A stretch of DNA of 64,000 nucleotides from the NCBI GenBank assembly GCA_963775975.1, contig CAVZKX010000003.1:496001-560000 (forward strand), read 5' to 3'. The stretch comes from JANXQG01 sp963775975 (GTDB lineage Bacteria; Planctomycetota; Planctomycetia; Pirellulales; Thermoguttaceae). This document shows, piece by piece, positions 17,874 to 25,691 of the stretch. A program made the position numbers and the translations under genes. The notes under the pieces are model-generated. The model was not told the DNA's origin and ran no database searches. It saw nothing but the letters and a program-made list of their open reading frames with translations. Numbering within the stretch: position 1 is the stretch's first letter; each line of letters begins with the position of its first letter.

Positions 17874-18860
17874 TTGCTAGAACACGGCATGGGGGCGATT
17901 ATGAGTCTTCTTACGGACGAAGCGGAATTGATGGTCGAGACCGTCGATTCATGCAATCATTCGGTCGTGCTTGCAGATGGCAGCACTCATTCGCTGGCTG
18001 GCTTGTCGAAGCAGGAGTTGCTTGCGCTGCAATGGGAGCAGGAGCGCGACTTCGCCCGCCGCATTTTGGCGGCAAGGAAAGGGACGCACCAGCGTGCCGA
18101 AGCGGTTGGGCAGGCGTACGACACGGTCCCGCAAATCTTCGCCGCGGCGCACGGACTTGGCGGCGCTCCCGTGATGGGCGTCCACGCGCGCCATATCCGC
18201 CTTGTTTTGGACCTGCTCCGTCGCCAGCAACGGCGCGGGATCGAGCCGCGGCTTTTCGAGATCGGCTTCGGCGCGGCAAAGCTTTTGAAGGAAGTGCGTG
18301 ATGCGGGTATTCCCTTCGCCGGCATCGAAATGTCGCGTTCGCTCCGGCAAAAGGCGGTCGAGTTGCTCGGGCACGAGCACGAAGAGAACCTGCATGTCGG
18401 CGATCTGCTTCAGGACGGCCCCTGGTGGCGCAATGCCCCTTGGAGCCTCATCTATTGGAATGACGTTTGGGAGCACATTCCGCCCGACGAGATCGACGAC
18501 TGGCTGCGGCGGATTCGCTCCATGCTTCCGCCGGGAGGACAATTGGTGACCATTACTCCCAACTGGCACATGCGTCCATTCGATGCGACCGCGCTGGCTT
18601 ATCCGCCCCGGACCGAAGCCCAGGGGCTGCATCTCAAAGAATACACGCTTCGCGAGGTTCGCGGGATGCTCTACGAGGCAGGTTTCGCGACGGTCGCGAC
18701 GCCGCTGGCGGTGTTGCCCAAGCAGTTCGTTCTGTGCGGCGGCGGCTTGGCCGGTTTGAAGTGTTTGCTCGAACCGGCGCTGGAATGGTTGCCCTATTCG
18801 GCGGCGAGTCTGGCCGTTCGGGGGCTTGCACTGTCGTGTACGATCGCGACGAAGGGCTAG
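17874..18860 (+). CDS. Class I SAM-dependent methyltransferase
   Basis: About 328 residues. The SAM-binding motif I is LFEIGFGAAKLLKEV, followed by the acidic strand end (FAGIEMS) and motif LIYWNDVWEHIPPDEI, which matches the Methyltransf_23 type (DVLEHI). Near the C-terminus, LKEYTLREVRGMLYEAGFAT is typical of these enzymes. Next to a WecG-type glycosyltransferase and a flippase it may methylate a surface glycan, which is inference from context. The start is unclear: TTG 17874, ATG 17889 or ATG 17901, the last preceded by a G-rich stretch. Confidence 0.85.
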   Translation: MLEHGMGAIMSLLTDEAELMVETVDSCNHSVVLADGSTHSLAGLSKQELLALQWEQERDFARRILAARKGTHQRAEAVGQAYDTVPQIFAAAHGLGGAPVMGVHARHIRLVLDLLRRQQRRGIEPRLFEIGFGAAKLLKEVRDAGIPFAGIEMSRSLRQKAVELLGHEHEENLHVGDLLQDGPWWRNAPWSLIYWNDVWEHIPPDEIDDWLRRIRSMLPPGGQLVTITPNWHMRPFDATALAYPPRTEAQGLHLKEYTLREVRGMLYEAGFATVATPLAVLPKQFVLCGGGLAGLKCLLEPALEWLPYSAASLAVRGLALSCTIATKG

Positions 18861-18895
18861 GTCATTCTGCTAGTCCGCGAGGCGCCGATATTCCG

Positions 18896-18930
18896 GCTCC
18901 CCTCGCCCCGGCCACCGGGGAGAAGGGAGC
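18896..18930. terminator. Candidate bidirectional terminator between convergent genes
   Basis: GCTCCCCTCGCCCCGG (18896-18911) pairs with CCGGGGAGAAGGGAGC (18915-18930) at 14 of 16 positions around a 3-base loop. It lies between the ends of the methyltransferase (+) and WecG-type (-) genes and is followed by an A/T-rich run. It also resembles the dispersed CCCTCTCC/GGGAGAGGG repeats. Confidence 0.5.
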
Positions 18931-18984
18931 AAGATTTTATCTAAAATGGCCGCGCATCATCGCATCTTCTGGCTTCCAGGCATC

Positions 18985-19845
18985 TTACCGGATGGTGCCG
19001 TGCTGCATGTTTCCGGCCACTCGCACTTGAGCCAGCCGCGCCAGGAACACCACATTGCCGATCAGATACCGCCGCCATAGCCGCTGCGGTTCGCGCCAGA
19101 GGCGATAGCACCATTCCATGCCGAGCTTGCGGACCCAGCGCGGGGCACGGGGAATCCGGCCGGAGAAGAAATCCAGCAAGCCGCCGACGCCGATGACAAC
19201 CTTCGCATCGAGCTTGCGGAGATTGCGGCGGACCCACAGTTCCTGCCTCGGAGCGCCAAAGGCGACGAGAACCAAGTCGGCACCGCTCGTGCGGATCTGT
19301 TCGACAACCTCGGCCTCTTTATCCGTGGTGAAATAGCCGTGGTGGAATCCGGCGATTTCCACGCCCGGAAAGTTGGCCGCCAGCCACTTCGCCACGCCCT
19401 CGGCGACGCCGGGCTGGCCGCCGAGCAAATAGATGCGCTTGCCGGTATACTCCAGGGCCTTCGCCAAAAGCGGAAATAAGTCCGTGCCGTTGACGTTGTC
19501 GCGCACCGGCTGCCCAAGCACGTCGCCCGCCACACGCACGCCGATGCCGTCGGCGAATACGAGGTCCGACTGCTGCAAGGCCTCCAGATACTTGCGGTTC
19601 CGGCAGGCGATGTTCACGCAATCGGCGTTCACGAAGCTGACTTGGGTGGCCGTATCGCCGTCGAGTCGCTCGACAATCGTTTCCACCGCCTGCTCCAGCG
19701 TGACGTTGTCGATGGCGATATCAAAGAGGCTGATTCGCGGCAGTGCTGTGGGGGCGGTTGTAACGTCGTTGCTCGGGGCTTGCAGAAGTTCGATGGCCAT
19801 GGCTGCGTCTCGCGGGGTTGCTTCGTGTGCCGGGAAGAAAAGCAA
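18985..19845 (-). CDS. WecG/TagA/CpsF family glycosyltransferase
   Basis: 286 residues. Family motifs are clear: VSFVNADCVNIACRN near the N-terminus, DGIGVRVAGDVLG, the NGTDLFPLL segment, LLGGQPGVAEGVAKWL and the signature LVLVAFGAPRQELWVRRN. Relatives (TagA, WecG) add the second sugar to an undecaprenyl-linked glycan on the cytoplasmic face of the membrane. The divergent flippase gene and nearby methyltransferase suggest exopolysaccharide or O-glycan synthesis. ATG 19800 (MAIELLQAP) is an alternative start. Confidence 0.92.
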   Translation of the reverse strand: MLFFPAHEATPRDAAMAIELLQAPSNDVTTAPTALPRISLFDIAIDNVTLEQAVETIVERLDGDTATQVSFVNADCVNIACRNRKYLEALQQSDLVFADGIGVRVAGDVLGQPVRDNVNGTDLFPLLAKALEYTGKRIYLLGGQPGVAEGVAKWLAANFPGVEIAGFHHGYFTTDKEAEVVEQIRTSGADLVLVAFGAPRQELWVRRNLRKLDAKVVIGVGGLLDFFSGRIPRAPRWVRKLGMEWCYRLWREPQRLWRRYLIGNVVFLARLAQVRVAGNMQHGTIR

Positions 19846-19968
19846 CGGTCATGCCGGGATCGCTGCGTCCAGCGAACGAGAATTGCGGCGAACTGCCGTA
19901 AACGCTTGCTACAAAAGGCTTTATAGCGCCGGAACGAGTGGCTGAAAACTCGCGCCGGCGGCACCGTT

Positions 19969-19986
19969 TGTTGACGCAAAGCAACA
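19969..19986. promoter_or_regulatory. Operator-like dyad, copy 1
   Basis: TGTTGACGCAAAGCAACA has inverted TGTTG/CAACA arms around 8 bases. It lies in the divergent region between the WecG-type and flippase genes, 44 bases (about four helical turns) from a second copy. Confidence 0.45.
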
Positions 19987-20012
19987 TCCGCGACGTTGGA
20001 ACGCGATGGACA

Positions 20013-20030
20013 TGTTGACGGATTGCAACA
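20013..20030. promoter_or_regulatory. Operator-like dyad, copy 2
   Basis: TGTTGACGGATTGCAACA is identical to copy 1 at 15 of 18 positions with the same arm spacing. A half-site (GCAAAGCAACATC) follows at 20038-20050. Together they look like binding sites of one regulator controlling the divergent genes. Confidence 0.45.
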
Positions 20031-20110
20031 CGCTGCCGCAAAGCAACATCAAACGGGCGGGCGGGATACTTGCATTTGCCGCGAATCCGACGAAGAGTTG
20101 AGTTGAAACT

Positions 20111-21721
20111 ATGCGCGACATGCCCCCCGAAACACACCCCATTGCCCTGGACGGCCCGGCGCCGATCGAGGCGGCCGCCGGCCTCCCGAGCGACACGTTG
20201 GCGCTGGGAGTTGTCCTGCTGCTGGCGTCGACCGTATTGCAACGCGCGGTCGGCTTCGCCCGCGAAATCTGCTTCTGCCGCTGGCTCAGTGCCGAACAGT
20301 TGGGCGAGTGGGACATGGCCTTCGGCTTTCTGATGATGGCCGGACCGCTCTTGGTGATGTCGCTGCCGGGCACCTTCGGCCGCTACCTCGAGCGCTACCG
20401 GCAAGCAGGGCAGCTTCGCAGTTTCCTCGGCCGCACAGCCGGGTTCTGCACGATGCTGTCGGCGCCGCTGCTCCTGGCGATTTTGATTTTCCGCGGCGCG
20501 GTCTCTTACCTCGTTTTCGGCAGTCGCGACCACGAAGGAATGGTCCTGCTCATGGCCGCCGCGCTGACCTTTGTCATCGCTTTCAACTACCTGGTCTGCG
20601 TCTTCACTTCGTTGCGGAACATGAAGGTCGTGTCGCTTATCGAACTTGGCAACAGCGTCTTTTTCGGCGTACTGGGCATCGGGCTGTTGTGCGGCGGTCA
20701 GACGACTGGCGGCGCGATGGTTGTCGCCTACGGGGTATCCTGCCTGCTCTGCGTGGCCGGATCGGCGGCCTGGCTCGCGCGAAGCTGGCGCGGATTCGCT
20801 CAAGAGCCGGCCCGGATGCCGCAAGGCGAGCTTTGGTCGCGTCTCTTGCCACTGGCTGCTTGGATTCTTTTGAACAACATGCTCTGGAACCTGTTCGACG
20901 TGGTCGATCGCTACATGATCGTGCATTTGCTGCCCGGCACGCCCGCGGAGGCACTGGCCGAGGTTGGCAACTACCGCAGCTCGCGGGTGCTGCCGCTTTT
21001 GCTCTCGTCGATCACCGTGATGATCTCCGGCGCGCTGCTGCCGCACTTGAGCCACGATTGGGAAGCCGGCCGGCGACAGCACGTTTGCAACCGGCTGAAC
21101 ATGTTCCTGAAAATCTGGTCGGTCCTGCTCACGGCCGGCGCCGCCGTCGTGTTATTCGCCGCCCCGACTCTGTTCCACGCCGGCTTTCAAGGCAAGTTCG
21201 CCGGCGGCCTGCACGTGCTGCCCTTGACGCTCACTTACTGCACGTGGTTCGGCCTGAGCATGTTATTGCAGACCTACCTGTGGTGCTCCGAACGGGCCTA
21301 CGTGGCCAGCGTCGTCGCGGGGCTGGGCGTGCTGGTCAATGTCGGACTGAACCTTGTTCTGCTGCCGCGATTGGGCCTTCAAGGCGCGGTGCTGGCTACC
21401 GCAACGGCCAACGGCACGGCGCTATTGCTGATGAGCCTCCTCTGCCGCCACTACGGGTTCAAATTGCATCGCGGGACGATCGTCGGCCTGCTTCTGCCCA
21501 TCAGCATCCCACTGGGGCCGTGGGTTGTTTTGCTTGTTTTGGCCGTCGTGACTGCCGACGCAATCATGACCGATCGTTTCCTTTCGCGCGAAGAGAAGCA
21601 GGGAATCATCGCCGGCGCGGAGAAGTATCTGGCCAAGTTCCGCCCGCGGCCGCGTGCGGCAGATTGCCAACCTGCCGCGACTTGGCAGGTTGGCAACCTG
21701 CCCCACGGAACGGATTCATAA
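20111..21721 (+). CDS. Polysaccharide flippase (MATE/Wzx-MurJ-like, MOP superfamily)
   Basis: 536 residues with about 14 hydrophobic segments, the usual layout of MOP-superfamily lipid-linked oligosaccharide flippases (for example ALGVVLLLASTVLQRAVGFA at the start and VASVVAGLGVLVNVGLNLVL late in the protein). It probably moves undecaprenyl-linked glycan units across the inner membrane. The last 20 residues (RADCQPAATWQVGNLPHGTD) are encoded by a palindromic repeat and do not look like native sequence. The next gene follows after one base, and both belong to the exopolysaccharide cluster. Confidence 0.88.
   Translation: MRDMPPETHPIALDGPAPIEAAAGLPSDTLALGVVLLLASTVLQRAVGFAREICFCRWLSAEQLGEWDMAFGFLMMAGPLLVMSLPGTFGRYLERYRQAGQLRSFLGRTAGFCTMLSAPLLLAILIFRGAVSYLVFGSRDHEGMVLLMAAALTFVIAFNYLVCVFTSLRNMKVVSLIELGNSVFFGVLGIGLLCGGQTTGGAMVVAYGVSCLLCVAGSAAWLARSWRGFAQEPARMPQGELWSRLLPLAAWILLNNMLWNLFDVVDRYMIVHLLPGTPAEALAEVGNYRSSRVLPLLLSSITVMISGALLPHLSHDWEAGRRQHVCNRLNMFLKIWSVLLTAGAAVVLFAAPTLFHAGFQGKFAGGLHVLPLTLTYCTWFGLSMLLQTYLWCSERAYVASVVAGLGVLVNVGLNLVLLPRLGLQGAVLATATANGTALLLMSLLCRHYGFKLHRGTIVGLLLPISIPLGPWVVLLVLAVVTADAIMTDRFLSREEKQGIIAGAEKYLAKFRPRPRAADCQPAATWQVGNLPHGTDS
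21658..21702. repeat. GGCAGGTTGGCAACCTGCC repeat at the flippase 3' end
   Basis: Two 19-base palindromic units, 21658-21676 and 21684-21702 (the second is GGCAGGTTGGCAACCTGCC), are separated by seven bases. They are translated as the C-terminal tail of the flippase. Confidence 0.8.
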
Positions 21722-21722
21722 C

Positions 21723-22865
21723 ATGCCGCAAGTAACCTTTCTCACGTCGCTCGACGAGCTTCGCGCGGCCGCCCCGGCATGGGACGACCTCTGGGAGCGA
21801 AGCGATTGCACCTCACCGCTCGCTCGGGCAGGGATGGTCGCTCATTGGATCGATCACTTCGCGCCGAACAATCGGCTTCGCGTCGCGGTCGTGGAAGAGG
21901 GCGGCCGCTGGCTGGCCGCTCTGCCGCTGATGGAAGGCAGGGCAGGCGGGATGCTCCGCGCCGGCGTGCTGCCATGCAACGAATGGCCCTCGGGCGCGAC
22001 GCTGCTGTGGGATGTCTCCGCGATCTCGGAAGAAGTTAGCCGCCTTATGGCCGCGGCGCTCGATCAGTTGCCGTGGCAGCTCGTCTTCCTTCAAGCGGCT
22101 ATGCCCGCGCGGGCCTCATGGCGGGCTCTACACTTGGCTTTGGCGACCGCGGGCATGTCCTGTGATCTGCGGACACGATGGCGCGTCGGCCGGTTGGCAA
22201 TTCAGCACGACTGGCCTGCCGCTTTTGCCGGCTTGTCGCGGAAACATCGCCAGCGGATCGCATCGTCATTGCGGAAGTTGTCCGCGAAGGGCGACGCTAG
22301 CTTCGAATTCCACCCACGTATCGCGGCCGCCGAGGTTGACGCGCTCTTGCAGCGGGCACTCGCGCTTGAGGACCGTGGTTGGAAAGGCAAGGAAGGAACA
22401 TCCGTCCGTTGCACGACGGGTGCCGCCAACTTTCTGCTCCGGCAAGCCCGCTGCTTGGCTGCCGAAGATCGGCTATGGTTGGCCTTCCTTCGCTGCGGCG
22501 AGCGCGATATCGCTTTTTGCTACGGCATTTTCGCCAAGGGCGTGCTGCACTCCTTCAAGATTGGTTACGACGACGGTTTCGCCGCGTACTCGCCGGGCCA
22601 TTTACTGCAATTCCATTTGCTTCAGGCAATTCATGCTGACCCGGCCGTGGAAGCCGTTGATTACATCGGCGAAATGACCGAGTATCATGCAAGCTGGCGG
22701 CCGGAGAGCTACCCTTTCGCGCGACTTGCCTTCGCGCCCCGCGGCAAGTTGCTGGGACAAGCGGCCCTGTGGAGCTATCAATTCTGGCGCAAACTCAGAA
22801 TCAACTCCACCTCCCCGACGGGGCTGCCGACTCGCCTGGCGATCTCTGAGGCGGCGAAACCGTAG
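21723..22865 (+). CDS. GNAT-fold acyltransferase, CelD/BcsL-like
   Basis: 380 residues from ATG 21723. The protein has the two-lobed GNAT arrangement of the CelD/BcsL group: an N-terminal lobe (PLARAGMVAHWIDHFAPNNR, VAVVEEGGRWLAALPLM) and a C-terminal acetyltransferase lobe (RQRIASSLRKL, ALALEDRGWKGKEGTS, LHSFKIGYDDGFAAYSPGHL). Such proteins accompany cellulose and exopolysaccharide synthesis genes, probably acylating the polymer or its precursors. The final 29 codons overlap the end of the gene on the other strand. Confidence 0.87.
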   Translation: MPQVTFLTSLDELRAAAPAWDDLWERSDCTSPLARAGMVAHWIDHFAPNNRLRVAVVEEGGRWLAALPLMEGRAGGMLRAGVLPCNEWPSGATLLWDVSAISEEVSRLMAAALDQLPWQLVFLQAAMPARASWRALHLALATAGMSCDLRTRWRVGRLAIQHDWPAAFAGLSRKHRQRIASSLRKLSAKGDASFEFHPRIAAAEVDALLQRALALEDRGWKGKEGTSVRCTTGAANFLLRQARCLAAEDRLWLAFLRCGERDIAFCYGIFAKGVLHSFKIGYDDGFAAYSPGHLLQFHLLQAIHADPAVEAVDYIGEMTEYHASWRPESYPFARLAFAPRGKLLGQAALWSYQFWRKLRINSTSPTGLPTRLAISEAAKP

Positions 22866-23341
22866 TCGGCCAAATGATAGATTTCTTCGCGGCTGCGTGA
22901 TCGGTCAGTGGCCGCCGGCAACTCTCGGGTGGAGTCCGCGCCAAGCTCATCCGCGGAAATCGGACGCAACGAGTCCGCCTGGCTTGTCGGCGGAATGGCG
23001 GTTTGGACGCGAGCAAGCGCCTCTTCGAGCCGTTCCGCCGCGCGATCCGCCTCGGCGGTCAGCGATTGAAGCAGGCTGAGCTTTGCATCGAGTTGCGCCG
23101 AAAGCTCCCGCGCGGTCTCGTGCATTTGCACTTCCCAACGGGCCAGGTCATTTTCCGCACCGGTGGCTTCACGATTTAACGGCGGCATTTCAAGATTTCG
23201 GCCAGAATCGGCGCGAGGAACGGGATTTTCGCCGGGCCGCTGCTGCTGCGCGGCAAGCCGCACACGCGACCGGAACATCAGGACTACGACGGCAACCGCA
23301 AGCAAGAATAAACAAAGCGTGCTCGGGTCGGTTAATCTCAT
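22778..23341 (-). CDS. Membrane-anchored coiled-coil protein with C-terminal HTH-like motif
   Basis: 187 residues. One N-terminal membrane segment (LCLFLLAVAVVVLMF) is followed by a low-complexity linker, a coiled coil (about 60-120, LDAKLSLLQSLTAEADRAAE) and a C-terminal helix-turn-helix-like end (YGFAASEIARRVGSPVGEVE). The layout resembles DUF6115/DUF2802 proteins. Function is unknown. The last 88 bases are antisense to the end of the acyltransferase gene. Confidence 0.75.
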   Translation of the reverse strand: MRLTDPSTLCLFLLAVAVVVLMFRSRVRLAAQQQRPGENPVPRADSGRNLEMPPLNREATGAENDLARWEVQMHETARELSAQLDAKLSLLQSLTAEADRAAERLEEALARVQTAIPPTSQADSLRPISADELGADSTRELPAATDRSRSREEIYHLADYGFAASEIARRVGSPVGEVELILSLRQN

Positions 23342-23385
23342 ACCCTAGCACGCTCTTGTTCTTCAAACTTGCGACTGGACCAAGA

Positions 23386-23604
23386 TTACTTGGTCGCCGC
23401 CGCCGGCGGTGCAGCCGGAGCGGTTGGCGCCGGAGCCGGGGCTGGCGTCGAAGTTCCCGCAGCGGGAGTCGTCGCGGGAGCCGCAGCCACCGTGCGACCG
23501 GTTCGGCCAGCGCGGCGCGAGCGCCAGCGAGAGAACAATCCGGCGTCGGCAATCTGGGTCATTAGCGTGACGGCCACAATCGCCATCAGAAAATACTTCT
23601 TCAT
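23386..23604 (-). CDS. Small exported Ala/Pro-rich protein
   Basis: 72 residues. The signal peptide is MKKYFLMAIVAVTLMTQIADA, followed by a basic patch (LFSRWRSRRAGRTGR) and an Ala/Pro/Thr-rich tail. An AGGAGG sits a few bases before the ATG on the minus strand, supporting translation. It is 44 bases upstream of the coiled-coil gene on the same strand, and a shared transcript is possible. Short secreted proteins of this composition are common in planctomycetes and lack an assigned role. Confidence 0.7.
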   Translation of the reverse strand: MKKYFLMAIVAVTLMTQIADAGLFSRWRSRRAGRTGRTVAAAPATTPAAGTSTPAPAPAPTAPAAPPAAATK

Positions 23605-23830
23605 CTCGATCCTCCTGTAAAGTTATAAATCGACTTCATCGTGCGACTCTCGCGATTCCTCGCTGCTAGCCACGCAATGGCCGGAACACTCCTGGCTCCA
23701 ACTAGAAGGATTGTACCATTTCATTAACTGTCGTCTAGCACTTGGAGCTATTTATGACATAAGTTATCGGCGAAAAGCGACAAAAATGGCCGGCTGAATC
23801 TTCGCTGATCTACCTCAACAACGCAGATTC

Positions 23831-24145
23831 TCATGATTTGTACGCCCGCTCAGCCGCGGCGTAGACTTCGCGGAAGGATAGGCGATATTCCTCAGCCACT
23901 CGGCGGCATGCCTCGTATTCGGGCGAGAAGTGAATTGCACCGTTCGGCTGGCGGCTGAGTTTGCCCTCGATAGGACCCCAAGCGGTTTGAACCTGAGTTG
24001 CCTCGCGCGCTAGAATATGCCGCGCGGCCGTCCAGCGGCGGATGCCGAGCGTACCGGTCTCGCCAAAGACGATTGCTTCCAGACTCGCGACAACTTGTGG
24101 GCTGCATAGAACCGAAAGCTTCACGCCCGGCCGATTCTTTTTCAT
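23831..24145 (-). CDS. larC: LarC C-terminal part (larC2 frame)
   Basis: 104 residues starting MKKNRPGVKLSVLC, the conserved block that begins the C-terminal domain of LarC, and continuing with the metal/cofactor-binding domain (ETGTLGIRRWTAARHILARE). The ATG overlaps the stop of the upstream frame as ATGA. Reading the upstream frame with a -1 shift at about 24175-24178 (within GCCGGGCGC) gives ALDVYTTAIQMKKNRPG, the expected continuous LarC sequence. Both ribosomal frameshifting and one missing G would explain the layout. Confidence 0.85.
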   Translation of the reverse strand: MKKNRPGVKLSVLCSPQVVASLEAIVFGETGTLGIRRWTAARHILAREATQVQTAWGPIEGKLSRQPNGAIHFSPEYEACRRVAEEYRLSFREVYAAAERAYKS

Positions 24146-24996
24146 CTGAATCGCGGTCGTATAAACATCCAGCGCCCGGCGCCCCAGAGCTTCCCGACGC
24201 AGTGCCCGATCACTTCGCCACTAACATCGTCAAGGTTTGTCTCCAGAACACAGATGCTGTCGCCAGCGCTGGCAGCTTCCGCCGCATCGCCAACGATCAG
24301 GCGGAGGATGTTGGCCTGCTGAGGCAGGTCGCGCTGGCCGGCGCCGTAGCCGATCTGCTGAATGCTCATTGCCGGCACTGGGCCGAACTCCGATGCCAGT
24401 GTGGCGACGATCGCTGCGCCGGTCGGCGTCGTCAACTCAGCTTCGACCGATGAAGCGGCCAGCGGGATGCCGCGGAGCAGTTCGGCCGTGGCCGGCGCAG
24501 GGACGTTGACTTCGCCGTGAGCAATCTTGATACGGCCCGTGCCGGTAGGGATGGGCGAAACGACAAGCCGGTCGGCGCCGAGCAAATCCCAGCCGACGGC
24601 CGCGCCCACAATATCCGCAATCGAATCTACCGCGCCAACCTCGTGGAAGTGGACTTTCTCGATCGTCGTGCCGTGGACCTTGGCCTCGGCCTCGGCCAAT
24701 CGCCGGAAGATTGCCAAAGCGGTCACCTTCTGCTTCGGCGTAAGCTGGCTTTGGTCAATGATCGCTTCAATGTGATGCAAATGTCGGTGCTTATGTTCCG
24801 GTTCGTGCTCCACAGTTATTTGCGTCGCGCGGAAGCCCAGTTTTTTTACTTCCTGTACGACGAGTCTCACACCCGGCAGGCCCAAAGAGGCAACGGCGGC
24901 GTTGAGAGCATCCAGCGGCACGCCCGCATCGACCAGTGCGCCGAGGGTCATGTCGCCGCTGATTCCACTAGGGCAGTCGAGATAGGCTATTCGCAT
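24142..24996 (-). CDS. larC: Nickel-pincer cofactor biosynthesis protein LarC, N-terminal part (larC1 frame)
   Basis: 284 residues. It begins MRIAYLDCPSGISGDMTLGA, the LarC signature, with the His-rich loop (HEPEHKHRHLHHIEAII), the HFHEVGAVDSIADIVG motif and the ETNLDDVSGEVIGH motif. LarC is the CTP-dependent cyclometallase that inserts nickel into the pincer cofactor made by LarB and LarE for lactate racemase-like enzymes. In Lactobacillus plantarum LarC is made from two frames by programmed frameshifting, and this locus has the same split point. LarA, LarB and LarE are not in the window. Confidence 0.9.
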   Translation of the reverse strand: MRIAYLDCPSGISGDMTLGALVDAGVPLDALNAAVASLGLPGVRLVVQEVKKLGFRATQITVEHEPEHKHRHLHHIEAIIDQSQLTPKQKVTALAIFRRLAEAEAKVHGTTIEKVHFHEVGAVDSIADIVGAAVGWDLLGADRLVVSPIPTGTGRIKIAHGEVNVPAPATAELLRGIPLAASSVEAELTTPTGAAIVATLASEFGPVPAMSIQQIGYGAGQRDLPQQANILRLIVGDAAEAASAGDSICVLETNLDDVSGEVIGHCVGKLWGAGRWMFIRPRFR

Positions 24997-25065
24997 GGAA
25001 ACGGACCGTGATTTGGAGGAAAGTTGTTATTTTTACATGCTTAATTCATGAAGGGAAGTGTATGT

Positions 25066-25093
25066 TTGCAAGCATTCTCCGCCAAAGTATAAT
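25066..25093 (+). promoter_or_regulatory. Candidate promoter of the discoidin-sulfatase pair, possibly leaderless
   Basis: TTGCAA (25066-25071) and a consensus TATAAT (25088-25093) are 16 bases apart. The first ATG is at 25102, so transcription would begin at or within two bases of the start codon. Confidence 0.45.
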
Positions 25094-25101
25094 GATTTGC
25101 G

Positions 25102-25665
25102 ATGGGCACCTTGGGTAAACAGTTCGAAATACGAGCGGCGGCACGTTCCGTATCGCTGATGATCGGCCTTCTCGTCTCGGTCGCCGCTCCTCTTTGGTCC
25201 GCCGAGTCTGAACCGACCAACCTCGCTTTGCACAAGCCGGCGAGCAGTTCGTCGATCGAAAACGATGAGCACAACGCCGCGAAGGCCAACGATGGCGATC
25301 CCGATACGTCCTGGTGCGCCGACGATGAACCCGAGAACGGGGCGGAGTGGTGGCAAGTCGATCTAAAGAAGACCTTTGAACTCACGGACTGCCAGATCCG
25401 CTGGCCCTACGACGGCAAGAAGTACCAGTACAAAGTCGAAGGCTCAATCGATCAGAAAAAATGGTCGCTCTTGAGCGATCAAACCAAAGCAAGTTCCAAA
25501 TCGCAAGTACACGACCTCAAGTTTCACAAGGCCAGCCCGGCCCGTTTTGTGCGCGTCACCGTGACCGCTTTCGACGACGGCTGCTGGGCGAGCGTCGCAG
25601 AGGTCAAGGTATTTGGCAATGAACACGAATCCAAATCCAATGCATCAGCGAGGACTCCTCGCTGA
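25102..25665 (+). CDS. Secreted F5/8 type C (discoidin) domain protein
   Basis: 187 residues. The signal peptide core is LMIGLLVSVAAPLWSA. One discoidin-like galactose-binding domain fills the rest (LALHKPASSSSIENDEHNAA, the SWCADD turn, WWQVDLKKTFELTDCQIRW and the C-terminal RFVRVTVTAFDDGCWASVAE). It lies 26 bases upstream of the sulfatase gene, so the two probably act together outside the cytoplasm on sulfated polysaccharide. That pairing is inferred from context. Confidence 0.87.
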   Translation: MGTLGKQFEIRAAARSVSLMIGLLVSVAAPLWSAESEPTNLALHKPASSSSIENDEHNAAKANDGDPDTSWCADDEPENGAEWWQVDLKKTFELTDCQIRWPYDGKKYQYKVEGSIDQKKWSLLSDQTKASSKSQVHDLKFHKASPARFVRVTVTAFDDGCWASVAEVKVFGNEHESKSNASARTPR

Positions 25666-25691
25666 ACAAAGTTAACCCTGGGAGCAATCAA

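Noticed and set aside
20308..21735. Long second plus-strand frame inside the flippase gene
   Set aside because: It is Arg/Ala-rich and lacks hydrophobic segments, whereas the overlapping frame encodes a clear multi-pass flippase.
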